From Desulfamplus sp. (GTDB lineage: Bacteria; Desulfobacterota; Desulfobacteria; Desulfobacterales; Desulfobacteraceae), in the NCBI GenBank assembly GCA_015232935.1, contig JADFYT010000012.1:1-19601 (forward strand): a DNA stretch of 19,601 nucleotides. Reading direction: 5' to 3'. The position numbers and the translations under genes were made by a program. Below are positions 15,198-19,601 of this stretch, one piece after another. Numbering within the stretch: position 1 is the first letter of the stretch; every line of letters begins with the position of its first letter. The notes below the pieces were generated by a model. The model saw only the letters and a program-made list of their open reading frames with translations, searched no databases and was not told the DNA's origin.

Positions 15198-15922
15198 CCA
15201 TGAATTTCCGCGTCAAGTTTAAGGTATCTGTCAAGAGTTACAGGATTTTTTCCATATTTCTCATATTTGGTCAAAATGTCTGCAAACCGGATTTCAGCCT
15301 CTTTTTCATCAATATCAGGAACGATGCCATCTGTATAGATATCAACCATCCTGTCAGCATAGATTATAATCTTCTCTTCCGGAGTCTTTAATGTGTAATC
15401 TCTGACAGGAAGACCAAGCTCGACAGCTTCGGGTTCGGTCATCCCTCCTCGTATGTGCTTGAGGATTATCTGGATAATTGCTTCTTCCAGATTCAGCTCT
15501 TCTGCCATCTGAGCACCTATTTCTCCGTGCTGCATTCCATATGTTCTTGATTTGCCAAGGTCATGGTAAATTGCACCTCTGACAAGTAATTTCCGGTCAA
15601 TCTCAATATTGACTCTGGATGAGATCTCCAGTGCCTTTCTTGCAACTTCGATACTGTGAGATACAGCCTCATCAGGAGAGCCTGCTTTTTGCAGGGTTTC
15701 AATCTCCTTCATGGCTGCATCTTCCACAATATGCTCAAGATATTCTGTTACTGCCTCATCTCCCCATGATGACCTGACAAACTCAATATTTTCAGCAAGT
15801 TTGTCAAGGCTGTGACGATCAGCTTTCATTTGCGGGTGGTTATCAAGCCAGTCGTGCATCTCCTGATAGGGTTTGCCTGTACGTTTTGTGCTTGTTTCAA
15901 GATGTTTAGTATATGGCGGCAT
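15188..15922 (-). CDS. HDIG-domain phosphohydrolase family protein
   Basis: A 244-residue protein with a complete HD metal site: His 89 (AVSHSIEVARKA), His 120-Asp 121 (AIYHDLGKSR), His 132 (MQHGEIGAQMAEEL), His 156 (ILKHIRGG) and Asp 190 (IIYADRMVDIYTDG). The segment GGMTEPEAVELGLPVRDYTL resembles the small HDIG family best known from archaea (the TIGR00295 type as I recall it). HD proteins are usually metal-dependent phosphohydrolases; the substrate here is unknown. The N-terminal 75 residues (EMHDWLD, RHSLDKLAENIEFVRSSWGD, YLEHIVED) form a separate helical region with regularly placed His and Asp, perhaps a second metal site. ATG 15922 follows AAAGGAGC. It lies 21 bases after the PEP-synthase-like gene and overlaps the MFS gene by 10 bases. 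Confidence 0.85.
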   Translation of the reverse strand: MPPYTKHLETSTKRTGKPYQEMHDWLDNHPQMKADRHSLDKLAENIEFVRSSWGDEAVTEYLEHIVEDAAMKEIETLQKAGSPDEAVSHSIEVARKALEISSRVNIEIDRKLLVRGAIYHDLGKSRTYGMQHGEIGAQMAEELNLEEAIIQIILKHIRGGMTEPEAVELGLPVRDYTLKTPEEKIIIYADRMVDIYTDGIVPDIDEKEAEIRFADILTKYEKYGKNPVTLDRYLKLDAEIHGWM

Positions 15923-15943
15923 GGTGTTAGCTCCTTTTTTTGA

Positions 15944-18900
15944 TTAAAATTCAACTGTTTTGACTGTCTGTCCAGATTGAACCTGGAGGTTCCTGAAATA
16001 TGTCACTGAGTCTGCTTTTGTCCAGAGTCCGACATATCCTTCTAAATTGCGGTCAGATTCATATTCAATGATCAGTTCATCGTTTACAAATCCTTTGAAT
16101 CTGTTTGCATCTATTAACACCTTAAGCTGATACCAATGATTTGTACTTATCTCTTTTTGAGTAATTTGACGCTGATAACGCTTGCATTTGTCAAATTCAA
16201 ACAAAATAATATTATCTTCAAGGGCGTTTATTCTGAAAACAAAATAATTGCAGGCATCTTTTATGCCAAACGCTATTCCTCCGGCTCTGTCAATGCTTCC
16301 TGAAACCGGCTTGACAAGAACCGATACCTCTCCATTTGCGATTTCACTGTTTTTTGCAATTGCAAGTGGAAAATAATAATAGGCTTCGATGTTGTCCAGG
16401 AATTCTTGATATGAAGTTCCGAACATTTTGCCCATGAGCCTTGAACCCCCTGATGTAAGAGCATTTCCCCATTGTGATCCATCCTGGATGGCACACTTTT
16501 GCCCATCTTCTTGAGCTACATTCCAGTAGCCGGCATGGATATAAAAATCTTTGGGTTCATCCTCACGTTTTCTTTCAAGAAAATTATACTCTTCCCTGAA
16601 AAACTGCTCTGTCATCTGACCGACCTGTTCCTGGCTTGAGATAGCCATATCCAAAAGGCGGCTGCAAGCCAGAAGACGAGCCATCTGGTCTAACCTCTCT
16701 TCTGTGGCAGGCTTGTCGTATCTCATCAGAGCCGCCTCCAGAAGATCTCCTTTGAGAGAAACCTCAAATCCCAGCCGATTGAGAACATTTCCCAGAAAAG
16801 TTATTCTCAAGGAGCGGCGGTAGTACGTTCCTACTCCTCCTGAAAATTGCAGAGTGATATAATTCTGGTTGCTGTCTTCACCGCAAAGAGTGTCAATAGT
16901 TGCAAAATGGTAGCCAAAACGCACACTCATGTTCATGTAGTCCCGGGCAAGCAGCACATAGCTCGGGAAAGCTGCCGGCATTTCACCTGCCGCTGCTCCG
17001 GCAGCCATAAGAGTCATGAAATCATTGAGGTTAAAGTTAATGGCACCTGACCATGTGATGCCTGGATGGGTAAATCCTCTCCAGACAGCTTTGAACGGAG
17101 TGGATTCAACTTTGTCCGGGGTTATTATGTCACAGGTGGACAATCCGCTTTTAAGCCCTCCTCCCATGTCAATCAGATGAAAAAACAGAGGCAGGCTTGC
17201 AGTCAGCTTTACGGAAGTTATATCTCTTCCCGCACTTTCTCCCAGGGCAAACATCTGTTTCATGGCCTGTTCATGGGTGAAGCGGATAATGTCATGAATG
17301 CTCTTGCACCCTTCCGGAGTGAATGATGAAGCTTTCGGGTCTGTCAGGTGAAGCGGAGAGATATGGTCCAGAATCCTTCTGGTCTTTTGATATACAGGAC
17401 TTTCAAACATGGGTCGACTCAGAGGCTTTGGATGATTTTCAAGGGCTTGCACGCTGCCCTGCCATACCCTTGAAATATCAGAATAAAGGGTAATGGTCTT
17501 ATGATGTGCAAGAACTGACGTAGCGTTCTTTGTGTCTGCAAGCATTGGAACTCCAAACTCTCTGGCAACAGAGGCAAGATGGCTGGTTGTACTTCCCATA
17601 TCGGTTATTATTCCCTTGAGCTTGCCGATTGCCTCTGCATAACCAGGTGATGCTGTCCGTGCCACAAGAATGGAATCAGGTGTTATCCCTGACAAGGAAA
17701 TGTCAGGGCCAGCCATAAAGACATTGCCGATTGCCACACCTGATGACGCTGATTTGCCTGCTGAAATCAAAACAGGATACGCCTCTTCATCCACATCAAT
17801 CCTGTTTTCAGGCTGCCTGTTATCTGTAATGTGCAAAGGCCTGGATTGAAGAATAAACAACTTTCCGTTTTTATCCATTGCCCACTCCACATCCTGCACA
17901 GTTCCAAAATACTCTTCAAGCATCAGCCCGAAATTCCTGAGTTGAAAAACAGCGGCATCGTCAATAGCCGGGATCTCTCTTTCAGATTCAGGGATATTTT
18001 CAAGATCAATGCCTCCGTGGTTCAGATTTACCATCCTGAACTCTTTGGTGCTGATCTGTCTTGAAAGAATAATATCTTTTTTCTTGTCTGCCACAAAAAT
18101 ATCGGGTGAAGCACTTCCGTCAACCAGATACTCCCCAAGCCCGCAGACCGCGTTTATTTTGACAACATCGGAAGCTGGATCAGACGGATTTTTTGTGTAA
18201 AGCACTCCGCTTGATTCTGGATCAAGCATCACTACCGCTGCCGCGCACATGGGGGTTTCAACATCTTCGAGTCCGTAGTGCATCCTGTAAAAAATTGCCC
18301 GCGAGGAGTATTTGCCGGCAATGATCTTTTTATAGGCATCCATGATCTTGTCCCGGGTTACATTCAGCTCGGTAGTGTACTGGCCTGCAAAAGATGCCTC
18401 AGTATCTTCTCCGATCGCACTGCTTCTTATGGCAATATGCACACCTTTGCGGCTTTTTTGTTCAAGATCGCGATATGCATTCACCAGAGCCAATTCAATT
18501 TCGGGCGGAACCCGGGAGTGCATGATCATATCCCTTATTTTCAGGCTTGCCTTCTCAATCTCCTCGCTATATTCAACACAGAGCCCTTCGAGCAATCTGG
18601 CAACAGGCTCTGCAAGATGGTTTTCCTCCATAAATCTGTGAAACGCATATGCGGTAACAGCAAAGCCGTCCGGCACCGGCAAACCCAGAATATTCCGGAC
18701 AAGAGCAAGATTTCCGGCCTTTGAGCCGGTCATTTTTTTTGTCTCAACGCTTGTGATGTCATCAAAAGGGATAACCAGGTCATTGCTTGAAAATTCAAAT
18801 TCAGGGCTGAATTCTTTTTCAATGGCTTTAGCGATAGCATCTCTTGCCAGAACAAGCGAATCCACATCTTTTGAGGATAATCCTTCAAAAGCTGAAATAA

Positions 18901-19129
18901 TATTTGTTATTGCCTCGAAAAGCTCCTGGTATTTTAGCCGTACCCATTGAATGGTAAAGGGTTTTACTCCGTAATATGCCTCTTCGATATCCGCAATTCT
19001 CAAAAGGGCAAGATAGTTGTTTTTAAGCAGAGTCCTGAAATGGCCGTATTTTGCAGCCTGTTTGCCTGCAAGCGGGGCAAGCAGCGTACAGGTGTCCTGT
19101 TTTTTGAATAAATTAAATAGTTTCAACAT
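15944..19129 (-). CDS. PEP-synthase-like ATP-grasp/phosphohistidine protein with novel and LamG-like C-terminal domains
   Basis: A large cytosolic-looking protein (1061 residues from ATG 19129) with four parts. Residues 1-120 are helical and unrecognised. About 122-432 is the PPDK/PEP-synthase N-terminal ATP-grasp domain (GSKAGNLALVRNI, AIRSSAIGEDTEASFAGQY, GVLYTKNPSDP, DVEWAMDKNGKLFILQSRPL). About 450-565 is the mobile phosphohistidine domain, with GSTTSHLASVAREFGVPML and catalytic His at 517. The TIM-barrel PEP/pyruvate domain should follow but is absent. About 570-855 is instead unrecognised, with RDYMNMSVRFGYHFATIDT and RRSLRITFLGNVLNRLGFEV. About 865-1055 resembles a LamG/DUF1080-type lectin fold (RAGGIAFGIKDACNYFVFRI, GYVGLWTKADSVTYFRNL). 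I preferred ATG 19129 over GTG 19138 because AGAGGTGA lies just upstream at the right spacing. It probably makes a phosphohistidine from ATP; the acceptor is unknown. It heads the run with the HDIG and MFS genes. Confidence 0.85.
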   Translation of the reverse strand: MLKLFNLFKKQDTCTLLAPLAGKQAAKYGHFRTLLKNNYLALLRIADIEEAYYGVKPFTIQWVRLKYQELFEAITNIISAFEGLSSKDVDSLVLARDAIAKAIEKEFSPEFEFSSNDLVIPFDDITSVETKKMTGSKAGNLALVRNILGLPVPDGFAVTAYAFHRFMEENHLAEPVARLLEGLCVEYSEEIEKASLKIRDMIMHSRVPPEIELALVNAYRDLEQKSRKGVHIAIRSSAIGEDTEASFAGQYTTELNVTRDKIMDAYKKIIAGKYSSRAIFYRMHYGLEDVETPMCAAAVVMLDPESSGVLYTKNPSDPASDVVKINAVCGLGEYLVDGSASPDIFVADKKKDIILSRQISTKEFRMVNLNHGGIDLENIPESEREIPAIDDAAVFQLRNFGLMLEEYFGTVQDVEWAMDKNGKLFILQSRPLHITDNRQPENRIDVDEEAYPVLISAGKSASSGVAIGNVFMAGPDISLSGITPDSILVARTASPGYAEAIGKLKGIITDMGSTTSHLASVAREFGVPMLADTKNATSVLAHHKTITLYSDISRVWQGSVQALENHPKPLSRPMFESPVYQKTRRILDHISPLHLTDPKASSFTPEGCKSIHDIIRFTHEQAMKQMFALGESAGRDITSVKLTASLPLFFHLIDMGGGLKSGLSTCDIITPDKVESTPFKAVWRGFTHPGITWSGAINFNLNDFMTLMAAGAAAGEMPAAFPSYVLLARDYMNMSVRFGYHFATIDTLCGEDSNQNYITLQFSGGVGTYYRRSLRITFLGNVLNRLGFEVSLKGDLLEAALMRYDKPATEERLDQMARLLACSRLLDMAISSQEQVGQMTEQFFREEYNFLERKREDEPKDFYIHAGYWNVAQEDGQKCAIQDGSQWGNALTSGGSRLMGKMFGTSYQEFLDNIEAYYYFPLAIAKNSEIANGEVSVLVKPVSGSIDRAGGIAFGIKDACNYFVFRINALEDNIILFEFDKCKRYQRQITQKEISTNHWYQLKVLIDANRFKGFVNDELIIEYESDRNLEGYVGLWTKADSVTYFRNLQVQSGQTVKTVEF

Positions 19130-19163
19130 TGTGCTCACCTCTGGGTTTTTTAATTCCTGTTAT

Positions 19164-19202
19164 CGTAAAAATGTCTTTTTATTTTCATGATTCGGGGTGG
19201 CC
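19164..19202 (-). repeat. Dispersed intergenic hairpin element, copy D
   Basis: Minus-strand copy starting GGCCACCCCGAATCATGAAA. Arms CATGAAAA and TTTTTACG enclose a 10-base loop, TAAAAAGACA. Arm pairing holds at seven of eight positions, counting one G-U. The loop has diverged from the other copies but its length has not. It lies 35-74 bases upstream of the ATG of the PEP-synthase-like gene and in the same orientation, so like copy C it would be in a 5' leader. Confidence 0.7.
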
Positions 19203-19244
19203 ATGCAACTACCATTAACGTTTAATTGTCTGGGAAAATATATC

Positions 19245-19292
19245 AAATGGAATATCTTGTATTTTATCTTGAATTCAGGATATTCCATTTTT
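19245..19292. other. Long inverted repeat with T-tract
   Basis: A perfect 12-bp inverted repeat, AAATGGAATATC (19245-19256) with GATATTCCATTT (19279-19290), encloses a 22-base loop and is followed on the plus strand by a run of five T residues. No plus-strand gene ends here, so it is either a back-up terminator for the minus-strand transporter or an operator-like palindrome upstream of the PEP-synthase-like gene. Confidence 0.5.
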
Positions 19293-19298
19293 GAAGAG

Positions 19299-19326
19299 AA
19301 AATCCTTGATCTGGATCAAGGATTTT
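19299..19326 (-). terminator. Probable terminator of the chromate transporter gene, containing an FNR-type palindrome
   Basis: A perfect 13-bp inverted repeat, AAAATCCTTGATC (19299-19311) with GATCAAGGATTTT (19314-19326), lies 45 bases after the transporter stop codon. On the minus strand it ends in TTTTCTCTTC, as an intrinsic terminator would. Its centre, TTGATCTGGATCAA (19305-19318), also matches the FNR/Anr-type consensus TTGAT-N4-ATCAA exactly, so it may be, or may also act as, an operator about 175 bases upstream of the PEP-synthase-like gene. Confidence 0.6.
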
Positions 19327-19370
19327 AAAAAATACAGTAATAGCAGTGAAGCTGCTTAAATTGAAACTTT

Positions 19371-19601
19371 TCAAAAAAGACTCCACAAAACTCCTGCTGC
19401 TCCAGAAAATGCAATCACTGGAATCATTCCTATTTTCAGCCAGTGCATGGATATAAAAGACAATATGCCAAGAATAATTGCAAACCAGTTAATTTTGCCT
19501 GTTTGGGGAAATATCACGTACATCCCGAACCAGACAGCAAGATTTAGAACCACACCTGTAACAGCAGCAGTAATGGCTGATAAGGCGGAAGAGATCTTTT
19601 G
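19371..19601 (-). CDS. Chromate transporter (ChrA/CHR family), C-terminal fragment
   Basis: The reading frame is open to the window edge, so only the last 76 residues are visible. The end reads SALSAITAAVTGVVLNLAVW and then FGMYVIFPQTGKINWFAIILG before two more hydrophobic segments and a stop at 19373-19371. The ITAAVTGVVLNLA element followed by a membrane segment, a short FP loop and an aromatic DWFA/NWFA-like turn is typical of CHR-family C-termini, which export chromate and perhaps sulfate-like anions from the cytoplasm. The start and the N-terminal half lie beyond the window. Identification is from the C-terminus only; another small polytopic permease is less likely. Confidence 0.75.
   Translation of the reverse strand, partial: QKISSALSAITAAVTGVVLNLAVWFGMYVIFPQTGKINWFAIILGILSFISMHWLKIGMIPVIAFSGAAGVLWSLF

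Overview
The window reads as chromosomal core and near-core DNA from a moderately AT-rich, Gram-negative, probably anaerobic bacterium. A LolA lipoprotein chaperone implies an outer membrane. The gene set, including a small CxxC zinc-ribbon protein next to lolA and a PEP-synthase-like ATP-grasp protein, suggests Desulfobacterota (Desulfobacterales). That placement is inference from family recognition, not a database match. No tRNA, rRNA, CRISPR array, transposase or phage gene was seen.

Layout. (1) 26-2667, plus strand: grpE and dnaK, probably the end of an hrcA-grpE-dnaK unit, closed by a strong intrinsic terminator. (2) 2944-5673, plus strand: an AMP-forming acyl-CoA ligase, a lolA-like gene and a tiny zinc-ribbon gene. 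(3) 5914-11176, minus strand: a tight run read as HD-GYP-like protein, hotdog thioesterase, radA, rlmE, yebC. It is divergent from (4) an RlmK-like rRNA methyltransferase at 11347-12438. (5) 12506-19129, minus strand: a four-gene run read as a PEP-synthase-like multidomain protein, an HDIG phosphohydrolase and two MFS permeases. (6) The right edge holds the C-terminus of a ChrA-type chromate transporter on the minus strand.

How the genes relate. GrpE and DnaK form a chaperone pair. RlmE, the RlmK-like enzyme and YebC act on the ribosome or translation, and RadA acts in recombination repair. The most unusual block is (5). Its first gene keeps the ATP-grasp and phosphohistidine domains of PEP synthase but lacks the usual TIM-barrel PEP/pyruvate domain. 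In its place are an unrecognised domain of about 285 residues and a C-terminal concanavalin/LamG-like domain. It is tightly coupled to an HDIG phosphohydrolase and a permease, so it may phosphorylate an unknown acceptor.

Repeats are the second theme. A dispersed intergenic hairpin element occurs four times, always in the sense of the following gene, with an 8-bp stem and exactly 10-nt loop. A MITE-like element flanked by a 9-bp direct repeat lies between rlmE and yebC. Three enzymes (RlmE-like, thioesterase, RlmK-like) each carry an in-frame minisatellite that lengthens the protein without breaking the frame.
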